Positions 11,896 to 26,000 of a stretch of DNA of 64,000 nucleotides are shown here, piece by piece. The stretch covers positions 6,983,001-7,047,000 of the forward strand of contig NC_092680.1 in the NCBI RefSeq assembly GCF_964355755.1. The letters run 5' to 3'. Both the position numbers and the translations under genes were made by a program. The notes under the pieces are model-generated. The model did no database searches. It saw nothing but the letters and a program-made list of their open reading frames with translations, and was not told the origin of the DNA. Source of the stretch: Antedon mediterranea (taxonomy: Eukaryota > Echinodermata > Crinoidea > Comatulida > Antedonidae). Position 1 is the first letter of the stretch. The number at the start of each line of letters is the position of its first letter.

Positions 11896-14800
11896 AAAAA
11901 AAAAGAATAAAAGAAGAAAGAAACAGGATTTAATAAGTTATCAAAGTATTATTATTTATATCAAATATAAATTTATATGTGGTAAACACTTTATCTGAAG
12001 GATTTGGTAGAAAGCAAAGTTCAAAAGTTACAAAGAAATAAGTCATCTAGTTTCTGTGAAAAAAAGTTTTTAATATTCTTCTGTTAGCACTGGCAGTAAG
12101 TACAGTAGCTATAAAAAAGTATGTGTTAAACAAATCTCTGCTAACTACTGTAGTATTCTGTCAGTATGTCCATCATAGCTATAAGTAAGATGTTTGATAA
12201 CAACGCCAAACAAAGCTACAGATAACACATTGACAAGCTCCTGCTGACTTCAGGTCAGATGGTACCAATCTTCAAGAGGAGACATGATGTCATTAACTAG
12301 CCTAAGGTACCAATGAAATTGAAGCAAGAAATCATCTCATTACCTATAATCAAATAAGGTTGTAACACTGATATCATGTAAATCACGATACTGATGACAA
12401 TTGTGACGGAAAATGTATCATTATTTATAACCACAATAGACAACTCATCTATTACTAATCCAACAAATGAACTGGCCTTGTTTTTAAATTTACTGTCAAC
12501 TATTCAACTGATGAACACTCATTCACACATTAAATACACGTTAAATTTAGAATACATTACATGATTTTGTTTATTCTTCATTCATTTTTTTTACTAATTT
12601 ACCAATCTAGTATTCAACATTCAACTATACAGTAGGCAAGTAGGCAGATACAAAAAAGAGGTTCCTGCCAGCAAAGACAACACCTAACTACAAATTACAA
12701 TGAAAAAAGATAAGACAATTTTATGGTTTTGGGCTCACAGTATTTAATAATTCTGGTTCCACCATTTGGTTCAGAAAAACTCAATAGACTACAGTACTAA
12801 TACTAGAATACTAAACTGACTGTAGAAGTAGAAAATCTTAGTAAATACAGAAATTATCAGCCAAATGTATTCATAATAATATTGCAATATCATTTTAAAT
12901 TTTAACAATTCAACCTATTGTTTGGTTCAAGATTTGCTACGATTATATATATTATTCTTAAATACAAAAAAAGTATTGTTCAGTCACACTATATTTGGAA
13001 TAACAACAACATTTTAAAGTGTTCTCTGGAGTGAATTAATTTCATATACAGCTTAGCAAGCACCACAGACTGGTAATCAATCGTAGAACAATATACACCC
13101 TATTGATGTTTACAAAGCATTACAAATATGGTTTTGTTTTGCGTTAAATTAAGTCTGCCTGTTTCATTAGTCGTACAGTACAAAGCAAAGGCGACTAGTG
13201 TACCCTCAGGGAGTCCGGCCTCAAACCCTCACATGTGTTGGCAGCTATTGGGCTCAAACTCAGCAGGAGTTAAGAAAGCGTTGGCATAGCACCACCAATC
13301 GTAGGACTTCGTTTAGCATCTAAAGATTATACCATATTAATTCACCAACCTAGATAACGTAATTTGAGGCGCTACACACAGTGCCAGGTTTTCAAAATAA
13401 AGATTGGCCAAAAAGCTTGATTCGTGATCCTAAATCAAACAAAATATGCTTTTCTGTTTATTACCATTAATAAAAAACAAATTTGTTTATTTAATTTACT
13501 AATAAATATTCGCTTAGAAAAAGGCTTTTTTTTCTCTTTATTCCTTTTCATATTTCATTTGTACACTTACTGTAAAGTACGACACAAAGTAAACATGAAT
13601 TTTAGCAGGTAAACTACAGTACCTTTACAAAAAGGGGGTTGGGGTGGTGGAGCAGGTAAACAGAGAATTTGTGTTCATCGGAGCATAATAATATGTTATT
13701 TCTTCGTACCTAGTGATTGGCAAATAACCATCCTACTAAGAGTTGTTTATTTATAAAAACACAATATTAAGACATTGTATAATTTCAATTCAAATTTGTA
13801 TTGTGGTACAGTACGTATTTAAGAATGTTTTTTGGGAATCTTGATGTTTTAAGACGACGCCAAATACTGTAATTATATGGGGAGATTAACACATGAGCAG
13901 TCTAAAAAATAGCTGTCATCGACCATCTTGGAGCGAAAAGACACCCAACATCCTGGTGCATATACACCGTATTTATTAATAAGTTTTATCAAATATTGAA
14001 AATTACATAACACTGTAGCTTAAAAATCATTTTAAAAAGTAAAAACGGTACTAGGGTATAATTTGAGATTGATGAGATTTGATATTATTTACATACAATT
14101 ACAACTGATACTGTACTATTGCTGAATGTACAATACTATGGTAACAACAACAAAATATTTCTTAAATCCTGTAAATTCAAACACTTCCTTAATGCATCAA
14201 GTAGACAGAACATAATAACAAAATATAGTATTAGTATATATATATAATACATAAATAAAATAATAGTTGACAATCAAAAATATGGTATTGATTATGATAA
14301 TATATCCAAATACTTGATTTACTCTGATTAGTCATTTTCCTCAATAAATATAGGCATTAAAACTATAATGAGGTTATTGAATAGGTCATTGAATAGAATT
14401 TACCCTATTGTAGGTCCTCAATCACTTCCTTCTCACTGTACAGTACCTCCTGGAAATTATAATTCAGTTTTCCCTTTTAATACCATTACATCAGGTACAG
14501 TGCTGTTATTATCATACAGTGAGTAGGCCTATATACTGTAATAGTGTTCCATCATGAAAAACAGATATTATCAGTCACGAAATTAAACATAATAACAGCA
14601 GTAAAGATAATTTGCCATACAACTAGGATAATAGGTTAGTAGTATGTTTAACCCTTTCAGACGAGAGAAAAAACATACAGAAAATCGACAAGCGTGGGCC
14701 ATCAACATGACTAATTTGGGCAAAAACATTCATTCACACTGAATCACTCACATCATGCACCACTACTCACTGTCGGCACAGAACAAACGGGCTAACTCAA

Positions 14801-16407
14801 TAAAAACAAAACAATAAACCTTATGAACTACAATTCATTTAATTTATCCATCTAGTTTACTCACCTAAAGATATGTATTTTATATGCCCCGTAAATTATA
14901 CCATTTCCTCAGTAACAATATCCAAGAAAACACATCGCGACTGAGCCTACCTTTATACGGAACAACGGTCAGGTGTATTTAAGCTCAACTCCTTTTCTTT
15001 CTGTGCTGTCACACTTATGATGTTATGCAAATATAAACATATAATGCAAACGATAGCCAATCAAATTTAAAGGAATGCTCCATTAAATAATAGGTAAACT
15101 GGGGACGGAATGAAATTATTAATAATGTTTGATTACAAATGGCCAATAAAATAGTAACTACAACGATATATATGACGATTTATTTTCAAATTTACTAAAT
15201 ATGAACTGTAACTATGTGATGTCAAGCAGTGAACATATTTAAATAAGCAATAAATGCTAATATGTTTGTAATGACTTCACCCTACTTTGAAGCTTGTCTA
15301 TTTTGTTTATTGTTAGTGGTTTTTTTGTTGACATAAGTATAAGACCATAAATTATCAATGGGTTTCAATGGATAAATCTCATGAGATACCCTAGCATTGT
15401 AGTTCTATACCAAGATTAAAATCAGACTTACAACCCTTGAACAATATAAGCCTACAACAATCTTTTCTATAGATTCAAGAGAAAATAACTTGGTGGGGGA
15501 GGGGATCTTCACTTCTCTGATGGTTTAAAAAAATATTCAGTGCCATGTGAACTTCTCTATCCAGTAGTGCCTCTAACCAAATGTGGGAGGCAAGTTGGAT
15601 AATTCTGAAGATATTAACTGGACATGGAAATTTAAATACATCATGAGAAGAGCTTTAGATGAAGGCTCTTGGGCATTGCCATTAGAGAGTCTGCTTGATT
15701 AGGGACCAGCTCAGCTGGGTAGAAATTTAAAAAATCAAGGCTTGTTTTTTTTTAAATTTAAAGCAAGTTCTTTTTTTTTAACTTATAAATTCCTAATGTT
15801 AAAGAGAGATGCATTTATGAAATGATCAATATTTTTTTTAATAAGATGAAATTTATTTTTAAGTTAAAATTGCAATGAATACTGTACTGTACCTATATAC
15901 AGGTTTATTTCATTAGATCTCAATGTCAACATATGCAAAACATCAGCTCCCAATGGAATTGATTGTATATCATGAATCATGTTTATCTGTCTTGTAATGT
16001 ACCAGTAACAAGATATTGTTGTATGCAACATGATAAAGGTGTGCTAATAGATAGAAACATACCATTTGTCTTCTTTTAAGTGTTGAACTCAACTTCAGGA
16101 TTAAAGTTTAATTACTCCCGTAAGGACTGCTGCTGCACCACAATATTGCTACTGTTGACTTTTATGTATACTGTACAGTACTAGTAATAAGTATCACAAG
16201 TTTTCAGAGAAATCTATTGTGTGGCATGGACAAGAAAGGCGAGTTACATCAAAATAATGAAAATGTAAATTCAGTTTTTAAGTTTCATAGTTTTAAGGTG
16301 TGTATAACAATACAATAGTTTGGGTCATAACATTGTTCACTTATACAGTATTTTTATCAGAAACTTTGCATCAAAATCAATTCTTTATTCTATTTGTGCA
16401 TTCATCC
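11896..16407. other. AT-rich upstream or 5' intronic region, no gene identified
   Basis: This stretch should contain the 5' untranslated exon(s) and promoter of the semaphorin gene, but I cannot place them. It holds many homopolymer runs and short open frames without domains. A somewhat GC-richer part at about 14,650-15,010 could be promoter-proximal, which is only a guess. Confidence 0.5.
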
Positions 16408-16460
16408 ATGGTTAAACCAGGGAGATGTAAAATTACTTCACATCTCCCTGGTTAAACCAT
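16408..16460. repeat. Perfect 21-bp hairpin
   Basis: The arm at 16,408-16,428 (containing TTAAACCAGGGAGATG) is repeated in exact reverse complement at 16,440-16,460, with an 11-nt loop. Pairing does not extend beyond 21 bp. It is the longest perfect short-range inverted repeat seen in the otherwise unique 12-28 kb region. Confidence 0.85.
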
Positions 16461-16999
16461 TTTTAAATCAGCTTCATTAAATGTTGCAGCAACCTGGCTC
16501 TGCTGCAGCACAACACTGCATTGCTGCAGTAACAATCATGATAAGCATACCTGAAGAATTAATATCACCTTCTTCTGTCAACGATTTGCATACAGTAGTT
16601 CATGCAAATGTGTACCATCTTGGCCTCCTGCTTTAAATGATTTACATACAGTATTTGTTCATCCTGTAAATGTGCATTCATGTACCAAGTCCTACTTTAC
16701 ATTCCATCCAAAGGATGAAGCAATCAATTAGAGTATCAAAAGCAGATTGCTTTAAAAAAAAGAATGCAGAGAAAGGTCTTCCTACTATCCCAGTCTAATG
16801 CTTTAATTCTAATAATAGAACTTACAACAAAAATAAAAGTCTTATAACTAAAATATTCAAATATAAAATATACACAGGAAAATTATATTCTTATGTAAAT
16901 TTTAAATTTTCTTTTATATTCATTTAATAAATGTTTCTTTTAAACTTGCCTCAAATTTGCATATTTCATCATGCATACTGACATAATGTTGCTGAAGCC

Positions 17000-17150
17000 C
17001 TGTCTACAATATCAAACTTTATGCAACACAAAAAGTGTGATGTGTCCTATGGTGGTGATGCACCCAAATATGGTAGTGATATGAAATCATCATGCCCATA
17101 TATGGGCACATCACATTTTTTTGTCACATAATGTTTGATAGTGTAGACAG
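17000..17150. mobile_element. MITE, 151 bp, complete
   Basis: The element has 18-bp terminal inverted repeats, CTGTCTACAATATCAAAC on the left and the reverse complement of CTGTCTACACTATCAAAC on the right, with one mismatch. The interior contains the 16-bp palindrome TGCCCATATATGGGCA. A related copy is at 63,433-63,571 and a right end at 1-26. No target duplication is clear and the superfamily is not assigned. Confidence 0.75.
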
Positions 17151-18039
17151 AGGTGTAGAAAGTGGTTTTTCATTAGAGGTAGCTTTATATGGACATACAG
17201 TACTAATATATAACATTTTAATATTTCTTCCTTGTTGCACAAAAAATTATAAATACTGTATATTATATTCTTCAAAATTTACATATGTTTATTTACACAT
17301 TATTCTATCAAATATGATGCACTTTCAATACCATCATTAAACTTGTTTTCACACTTTCACTTATTAGATTAACTGTACATAATAATAGAAACAGAGATTA
17401 TGCCTGGTGCATCAATCGGCAAGCCCCTAAATATGTTTTCACTTTACAAAAATACATTTCTTCAGTCAATCAATATACTTTCGATTTCAATGGAACTTGT
17501 TCATAAAACTCAAATGTTTCCTTATTTGTTTAAATTGTAAATACTCTCAATTTATTTCTTCCGGATCTAAACTTTTGAGCACTTTCAATTACACTACAAT
17601 AATTAATTCATTATTTCCTCTAAAAAAAAATTTTTTATGACCATTTAAAGATATAATATCGATCTGAAAAAGGTACTTGAATATGCCATTTTTTAATTTA
17701 AGTGTTAATTTCACATTTTTTTTTTTCGCTTCGATCTAAAATTGGATTTAAACAAATTATTACCTGACAAACTGTAATTTAAAGAAAAAAATGTTTTAAT
17801 TGTTTTTTTTCTGCCTCTTTAATAAGCGAAATCATTATTTTTGTTCATTTGTTTAGTGGAAAAAGTGAATATATAAAAAATTACAAAGTAATAACTAAAA
17901 TAACTTTATTTAAAACAAAAAATGCTAATGCCCATTTAGTTATTTTTCATGTTTTGAGAATAACAATACAGCAGGTAATATATTTTATTGTAATTTTTGT
18001 TTGCTTTTATTGTTTGGATATGTAAATTTGAAATAAAGT

Positions 18040-18080
18040 GATCAATCAATCATTCAATCAATAATCAATAATCTTAATGT
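18040..18080 (+). repeat. AATC-rich microsatellite, possible LINE tail
   Basis: ATCAATCAATCATTCAATCA follows an AAATAAA signal-like word. The same arrangement ends the LINE at 53,084-53,915, so this may be the tail of an older LINE copy. No coding sequence was recognised upstream. Confidence 0.4.
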
Positions 18081-19197
18081 TATTTATTTGCCAAGCTCTT
18101 TTTTACAGTATACATTGTCATGTAGGACTACTGTATTTGATTGCATTCCATTCATGTTTAGAGAAAGTAGATTTTTACTACTACAGTACTGTACTGACTG
18201 AATGAATGTACTCTGATGATTATCTGCCTCCCAAGTAGGATTTGCAATGGATATATGTATAATGCAGGGCTCTCAATCTGTCAAAATACATTACACTTAT
18301 AATTTCTCAAAGTTTCAGAGGTCAAATGATATTTACCAGGGTATAACCATTGTGTCATCAATCAACATATACTAGTTTGTTATATAAAAACCCATTATTG
18401 GTTCCTTTTTTGTGTTTTTATAACCCCCTATGGTTATGAGAAAATATCTGTAATACTACTTATTTGCAAAATAATAATTTATATAGATTACCAATATGTA
18501 GGGTTTGCCTCAACAACACATATTCAGATAAAACAATAATATAGATAATAATAAAACAGATTTGAAAATATATTTCTATACTGTATACATTTTTTATTTA
18601 TTTAATATTTCAATTTAACAATATGACTAGACCATTTTTTAAATTTGATTAGACTTAAAGAATTTATATAAATTACCAAAAAGTAGAGTTTGTCTAGTCA
18701 ACAACAATAGATATGAAAATATATTTAATTATATACATTTTCTTTTTATTTAATTAATTAAAAAAATATGAGTAGGCAAAATTATTTGTTGAGTGACTTT
18801 CAAAGTCTCAAAAGATTTGTTTACTTAAATAACATGATTGGTAGCCTAAAGCGTACTATAATGGTAGATCGGCAAATTGCCTTCAGCTTCTGATCAATTA
18901 GTGATGAAAAACAACAACAGAAATCTGTAACTAGAGGCCACTTGTCTAAAAATAAATACCTGTACACACACTACAGAGACTCAGGAGAGTGCGGAGATCC
19001 GTTGACCTGTATTAATGAGGAAATCAGGAAGGCTGGCGCTGAAAACCACAAAATTTGATAATATTTCATAGCGGATGACGTTGGTAATTCATAAACTGTT
19101 AAGAATCTTATAAATGACACAAGCCAGATTATTTTTTTTAAATATGTATAAACTTCTAACATTTATGATAAATTCACAGGCATAGAGAAAATGTAAA

Positions 19198-19266
19198 CTA
19201 CAAATAATTTATACATCCTGTGTAATTGGCGAGTTGCTCACTTTTGGATGCATATGAAAAAAAAAA
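19198..19266 (+). mobile_element. SINE 3' tail fragment
   Basis: The phrase CATCCTGTGTAATTGGCGAG and a following GGATGCATATGAAAAA match the 3' part of the tRNA-headed SINE at 22,819-23,009 (CATCCTGTAATTGGCGAG, GAATGCGTATGAAATAAA). The tRNA-like head is missing here. Confidence 0.6.
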
Positions 19267-20576
19267 TGCCCAGTAATAATGATTAATATTAAAAAACATT
19301 TTATCCAACAATGAAAAAGAGTGCCCTAGAAAACCTGAAATTAATTTATTTTTATAGCGCTATTTACATGATGGAATACCGTAAACATTATCTTTAATAA
19401 TTCTACATTATGCAAACCTTTTATTCAACCAATGACATCTTGGGCGCAATATTTCATCAGTGCAAACATTCACTAATTTCTCCTTAAATGTATGATTTAC
19501 TGCAGACGCCATAATCTTTGCACTATTGAGAAAAGAAGAAATATTAGTAAGCTTCAATTAAAAATACTAATACGAATCCGACAACTATGTCATCGAATGC
19601 TCTTTTAATATTTCTAAATCTTGTGGAGTCAAGAAGTTCCATCAATTTTATGTCAAATGATATAGGCCGACATAATAGTAATTATAGTAATGCATCACGA
19701 ACAAATAAGAAACTATAAAAACAGTTAAAGACAAACATGCGTATATTTTGAATTAAGATACGGTCAGTGACGTACTTGGGATTTGGATAAGTTTAAAGTA
19801 GGAAAATTTAACAAAGCACTTTGAAAAAAGTTTCTATGAATTTATGGAGCTGAGCCATAGAAGTGCATCATTCTAATCTCTTGACATTTAAACCTGTATA
19901 GAAAGGTTTTTTAAAACTTACAGTGAAACAATAGAGTATTCTTTGAAAGTCCTTCAAGTGAAGTCTTTATACTAAAGAGAAATGACACTTACTGATTAAT
20001 ACAAAAAGGTAATGACACACACTTGAACACAAAGAAAATCTTATTCTCTGTTTGTTTTGTCATTAGAATAAGGGTGTGATTTTCTGTATATTTAGGCTTA
20101 TGTTGCAAAAAGTTGGAAAAAGATAAGACATTTTCATCACCTAATTTCCCAGTTTTTAGGCACTCCTATTTATACATCTTCGATCTGCCACTGGTACACA
20201 TTTACTTCACACTAAAATGGCAAAGAATATCACTAGGCCACCATTCATATACCCATAATATTTGAGCTAAAAAGCACACAAATTGAACACATTTAGGTTA
20301 TGCCTTCAAAGATTGCAAATTAGTTTTCGTATCTTGATATCATGTTATTAACAATTATCATGACTCACCTTAACTGTTAATTAGCAACTAATTACAAAGA
20401 AAAGAATAGGGATAATTGGCCAATTCATTATCAATAGAAACGATAATTATGTAACCCGATATGAATGTACAGTAGAGTGTCATCATTTATGTAATTTTGT
20501 TTCAATTTAGGCTTTTGAAACTAAATATGGAAAATGGTACTATTGTTTTTCAGCTCCTACATAAAAACAGTAGAAT

Positions 20577-20915
20577 CCTATTAGGGGACAACTTCTGGAC
20601 CCCCAAACAAGTGTCCTCATTACTAAAAGTGTACCCTGAACAAAGGTGTTCCCAAAGAAGAAGTTCTACCATAAAAACAGTTTATATCAGTGTGATTATG
20701 ACCAAAATAAGTTATGAAGTTAAGAGATCTTTTACCTCCAGTTCAGGGCAAATAAAATATCATAGTAAATTCACTTTTTTAACACCTATTCATGGGACAC
20801 CTTTATTAGGAGGAAAACTTTAAAAGTGAACGGGGCAAAAACCTATCAAGGGACACCCCTATTAAGGGGACATTTTGTTTTGTCCCGAAGGTGTCCCCTT
20901 ATAGGACTACTACTG
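20577..20915. mobile_element. Mariner/pogo-like MITE, about 340 bp
   Basis: Imperfect terminal inverted repeats of about 24 bp begin ACAGTAGAATCCTATTAGGG on the left, and the right end reads ACAGTAGTAGTCCTATAAGG in reverse complement. The right flank begins with TA. The CAGTAG... terminus with a TA target is typical of pogo/Tigger-type mariner elements. There is no transposase, so it is non-autonomous. An open frame of 108 codons inside is not conserved coding sequence. Confidence 0.6.
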
Positions 20916-22061
20916 TATCAAATACAGAAGCAATTAATTGGTGTATTTAAAATTGAACTAGTTAATTGAAATCAGTAATATGGAGGTAATTTATTCATAC
21001 AATAATAAACCAGTTACTTCCTTCGGTTAGTCATCTAACAATAATTTCATCAACATTTGTAGCTCTGTCTAATCAGTCATAGGTGCACTAGTTATGCCAC
21101 ATTACCTAATAACTCATTGTCAATTCACACATGTTTGCATTTTTTTTAATTGATCCTTCTTTCCTTCTTTCTTTATTAGTTCTTCCTGTGTTTTTTTCTT
21201 TCTTTCTTCTATTTTTCTCTATTTCCTCCTTCTTTCATTTCTTGCCAATTTTACATACCATATATTTATACCATGTTTGGACATACAATATTTTAATTTT
21301 TTAAATGTTCTAAATGTCTCTAAATAGATAATAGACTTATTCTAATTAAGTTATTTACCAAGTGAAAATAAGTTTTATTGATTCGTTTCTCTGTTTTAGC
21401 AGTTTGAATTGCATATTGTTCATTTTTATTTTACGTTTTTCAATTTATATCTACTGTATTTATAAATAAGTCATGTTTTTAATTTTTACATGATAGATTT
21501 AATAATTGGAATAAAAATACAAAAACAGATTAGATTGTAATAAAAATATTGTGTATTGTGAGGTAATAGTTTCAACTTGATTATTTAAGATTCAGAAATT
21601 CATATCAGGCTTTTCATACTCATACAAAAGGACATTGTTGGTTTAATATAAATTTCTTATTCTAAATTCTAATCGTACATCTGCCAAAATTGTGCTTAAT
21701 TGTACCTCATTTTATAAACTTCCTTTCATCTTCGTAAATCAACTGAAAAGTTATTAGAAAATAAAGAAAAAAAATGAATTATTAATGATAAACACAACAA
21801 TAGAACTTAAAAACTGTTATTTGTGTCTTTTGCCTGATTATATTCAAGATTAAATAAGGTGAACATTTTGTTTTAATCTTTCAAATGCCAGGTGTTGATG
21901 ATGATTTTTTGAGTATAGTACTGTTACAGCTATTACAGCTCAATGACTATAACACTGTACACATCTAAATTCATACAACTTTAGGAAAGAGCTGAGCATC
22001 TAACAAACATAACCTTTAACAATCAGTAAATTTTGCTTATACTTTGTAAACCTTGTTTTAT
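20916..22061. other. AT-rich intergenic sequence
   Basis: No gene or named repeat was recognised. There is a pyrimidine-rich patch (TTCTTTC words) at about 21,150-21,240. Confidence 0.6.
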
Positions 22062-22153
22062 CATGGAGCTGTTTACCTCGCTGGCATGGAGCTGTCTACC
22101 TCGCTTGCATGGAGCTGTTTACCTCGCTTGCATGGAGCTGTTTACCTCGCTGG
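22062..22153. repeat. 23-bp tandem repeat, 4 copies
   Basis: The unit CATGGAGCTGTTTACCTCGC plus 3 bases starts at 22,062, 22,085, 22,108 and 22,131, an exact 23-bp period with few substitutions. Confidence 0.9.
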
Positions 22154-22818
22154 TTTAATACATTATATAAGGCACCCAATGAAGCGTTCCAACGGATTGT
22201 CAATCACGCTGTACTTAACATTCAAGCAATGATGCATAAGTTCCTTCATTAGGTGAATGTGCAGGCAGGTGTAACAGACAGCCATTACTTATCAAGTGTA
22301 TTATATTGAGATAGGCACTGATTTATAGTTTGGTCAGCCTATAGGGAAGAACAATCTAATAACAAGACACTTTAAAGATAAACTCAAGAATAATATTAAT
22401 TTGTAGCACTCATTTTAATTTGGGTTGCCACAAGAGGGCGCATTACACTCATTTTTAATTGTCCACACCAATAAACACAATTAATTAACTTCATACAAAA
22501 ATGAACTTCCATCTGCGATGGGGTTTGGTTAAATTATAGACCTACCAGACATAACATATAGAATAAGAACCCCTTTATTTTGTCATTTTGTCATCAGTCA
22601 ACGGTTCAATATTATTATCATTTGGCCGAGAAAATTTTTAGACTGATCCCGAAACCGGGATGTTTGTTTTTATAAAATATCAAAGTTATTTTTCAGATTA
22701 TATGTTAATCTATGAACTTTATAGGTTGGTAGGTCATGTATTTGCATTGTGTTCACCAAAATAAACATCATTTATACATAGTTTATATGCAAGTCATTTA
22801 CTTATTTGTGCTATGAGT

Positions 22819-23009
22819 CAGTGGAGCTGTAGCTTGGTGGTTAATAATGCTTGCCTTCCAATGCTAAGGTCCAGGGTACAATCCTCTTTCAACTCCACTA
22901 CTAAAGACTCAAATGAGATTTATAAGCACGATAAATTATAAAATAGTTTATCCATCCTGTAATTGGCGAGTTTGTACTCGCTGTTGAATGCGTATGAAAT
23001 AAAAAAAAC
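22819..23009 (+). mobile_element. tRNA-Gly-like SINE
   Basis: The head resembles a tRNA. It has an A box (GTAGCTTGGTGG), an anticodon-region phrase TTGCCTTCCAATG like tRNA-Gly(TCC), and a B box (GGTCCAGGGTACAATCC). The GTGGAG...CTCCAC ends can pair. A body with ATTGGCGAG and an A-rich end (AAATAAAAAAAA) follows. Degenerate stems and the extra body make it a SINE rather than a tRNA gene. It shares its tail with 19,198-19,266. Confidence 0.7.
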
Positions 23010-26000
23010 TATTTGCTATGAATATCAATAATTAATCCTCTTCTACTGAAAACAGTAATCCAGGAGGTAGAAAAATAAAGCAGAGAACATGAAGTTCAAA
23101 CTAAGGATACCTGCAGTGAATCAATTACCAAAGCCATGTATACTATGGGTTGAAGTTGGAAGTTCACTCTCACCTAATCCCCACAGGCTATATGAAGGTT
23201 GTTTGCATTAGTGTTTTGAGATACCTTGTTATCCACTGTAACAACTCAGCCCTCTATATATTTTTCAGATATATAATTACATATATTCTTCTATTCACAA
23301 GTATTGGTGTTGTTTATGTTCACACAGCAAACTCTTGTAAAAAATATACCCCCCAAAAAAATACCATAAAAACGGTAACACACTTTTGAATCTGCAGAAA
23401 AGCAATGACTGGAGTTATCGTTCATTTAACTTAATTAGACGGATGCTTAATTTATAAGATGAAAAAGATATGCCAAAGAGCTTTGTAAAGTGTGCCAATT
23501 TTTTCCCATACTTCAAGTCAAGTACCTATTCGACTCTTTATTGGTAATATTTTTCATGAGCAATACACTAATTTTGACGATTTGGGTACACATTTGAGGT
23601 AGGGTTTGTTATCTCTGTTAAAAAGGTAAAAATCATCAAATCTGGTTTTCACATTGTCATTGTTTATTGTTGCTGCAATCGCTATTCTCAGTGGTTAAAA
23701 AACCTAATTGGTACTGCACCTTTATGAGTCACACATGTGATTCGCTCTTTGGTTTTAAAGGGGTTTATTGTGCACATGTGAATGTTGTGTACTAGGACTT
23801 ATGACTTAAATCCCATCCAGTGGCTATTATTGCTTTACCATTAAATTACACTACATTGCTCTACAAGCCATTAATAGCTTGATAGACTATATGTTCTCAA
23901 AGATTCTACAAGACAGAAAAAAGTAAACATATAAAATATTACTCTATTTAAGTCTATTTTCTTTTTTTTCTTGCATACATTTAATAAACACATTAAAAAA
24001 AACTAATAAAATTTCTGTTGAAAAAAAATGAAATGACAATAAAAAATGTCAGAGTGGATAAAAGATAATCAGTTCTCATCTCCCTGTGGTACAGATTCAT
24101 TGCATGGTACTGCAAGATGGACACAGATTTACTGCAGTAATCACAGTAAACAATACACAGGATCTGTTATTTAAACATTTTTTTTGTAAACAAATCTTTG
24201 GAGACATCACTTACAAAGCTCCTTTATTGAGAAGATCCCCTTGAGCATTGTGATGCAGATATTTTAACTCAGCTGAAGTGTGCTGTAAGAATACACCAAT
24301 GGAACATCTAATGACTTCAAGGTCTTGTTATTTATCATGAATTATGACATCTTTTATGTGTTTATCTCTCTCTCTCTCAAAGATTAATCATTTTCCATGG
24401 TTTTCCTCAGAACTAGAAAAGAATGTTATTTTACATTTAAAGGAGACTCTGACTTAGCAATCTAAATAAAATACATGACATGACATGACAGAGGCCAGTA
24501 TAACAATAAATGAATGTTTACTAGTTGAATGTGGAGATTATTTCATTTCTTTTTGTGCACTTAAAAATTTACTGTTCCATTCAATGAAGCAGAGATCAGA
24601 TTCCTTCCAACAGGGAACGGCGCAATTACAGTAAGCACACGTTATACATTGGTTTTCGTTGTCGTCCTATACTACTATTGTATATTATTTTTACTCTGGA
24701 ATCAACTGGCAAGGCTACTAGGTGTGTCATATAAGCAATAATAATAACAAGGTCTCTCTAGTAATTTTTAAAAAGATGAAATTCAAGATTAAGTCTTATC
24801 ATCTTATTAAAGATTAAGACATTAATCTCATCCTGACATCAACCACAAACTTTTCATATCATATAATCCTTGAATACAAATAATTTCTGGCACACACAAG
24901 GCCTAACATACAATTAAATGTGCCACACCTATACTAAAACATAATCATGTATGTAATCGTGCAATCAGTAAGATGGAAAACATCTCAAAGGTGTGATGTA
25001 AAAAAACAAGAAAATAAATGGCTGAACTGTAAAATGTTTGTTTTGCCAATGTAACCAATTGTTACATTTATCAAATGGCATAGCATTAAACAATATGCCT
25101 GTAAATGACTTTTTATTAACCATTTTTGTTTGTATCATCACTATTTCAACATTTTATCATTTAGTTTATTGAAATCAGTTTTTTCATGACTTTCTTGAAA
25201 AATTTATTAAAAAAGATTCGAAATTTTGTAATTATTTTATTATGTTGTTGTCTTTATAAATATCTATGATTGTTTAAAAACATACAATACATTAAAATGT
25301 AATAATACTTTATAAATATACCTATGTAGGGTCAGGGAGAGATGGCCCTACTGTAATAACCAATTATTTCTAGATGTACTACAGTAGCTACTAAATCATG
25401 GAGGTATTATACCTCAATATAACTTGAAAACGTCAAAGTTCAAAATGAAAATAGTAATTTTACAGACATTAGCAGAATGCCTAACATAAATCACTGTAAT
25501 GGCTTTCATACTGCATAAATCTGCCACCCATTGTCAGAATTATCTTACAAAGCTCTGCTGGGCCTAGGACTAACCTAGCTCAGGCCTCTCTAGAAAGAAG
25601 TAACTCACATCACACTTGACCTTGTAAATGTAATTGACCTTGCCTTGATTACCGCTTAATATCACTGAAGCAGTCCATACACCTACATTTGTTGTTCATA
25701 TTGTGTTTGTAATTATTCTAGAACCCTAATGTTATCAGAATCAGAAACGATGCATGCACGATACTGTACTTTACTTTGACATATTTATAGTAATAAATTA
25801 TTTACACGTGTATTCTGTTTACATTACTATTCCCGTCTCTGATTGGACAAGAGGACATGAATTATTTACATAACAGTACCATATAGTTTAATAGCCGAAT
25901 ATGGTAGGGTGTTTAGAATGGTATACTTGGACAATATGTTGTACAGTAGTGCAAAGGAGGGAATACTGTATGTATACATTTAATGCACATTTTTCAAAAG

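Larger units (their letters stand above)
17151..20576. other. AT-rich intergenic sequence
   Basis: No gene was recognised. The stretch contains long T and A runs, an AATC-rich tail at about 18,040-18,080 and a SINE tail at 19,198-19,266. Confidence 0.6.

Noticed and set aside
13170-13330. A degenerate SINE related to the Leu/Ser-type family (GGAGTCCGGCCTCAAACCCT)
   Set aside because: Only the B-box region is similar. The rest could not be aligned by eye, so it was not listed.
16408-16460. A microRNA precursor
   Set aside because: The stem is perfectly paired and only 21 bp long with no extension, so it is too short for a typical precursor.
18971-19162. A 63-codon minus-strand frame near a SINE tail
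   Set aside because: No recognisable domain, splice context or similarity.
20497-20823. A 108-codon plus-strand open frame
   Set aside because: It lies mostly inside a non-autonomous MITE and shows no domain.
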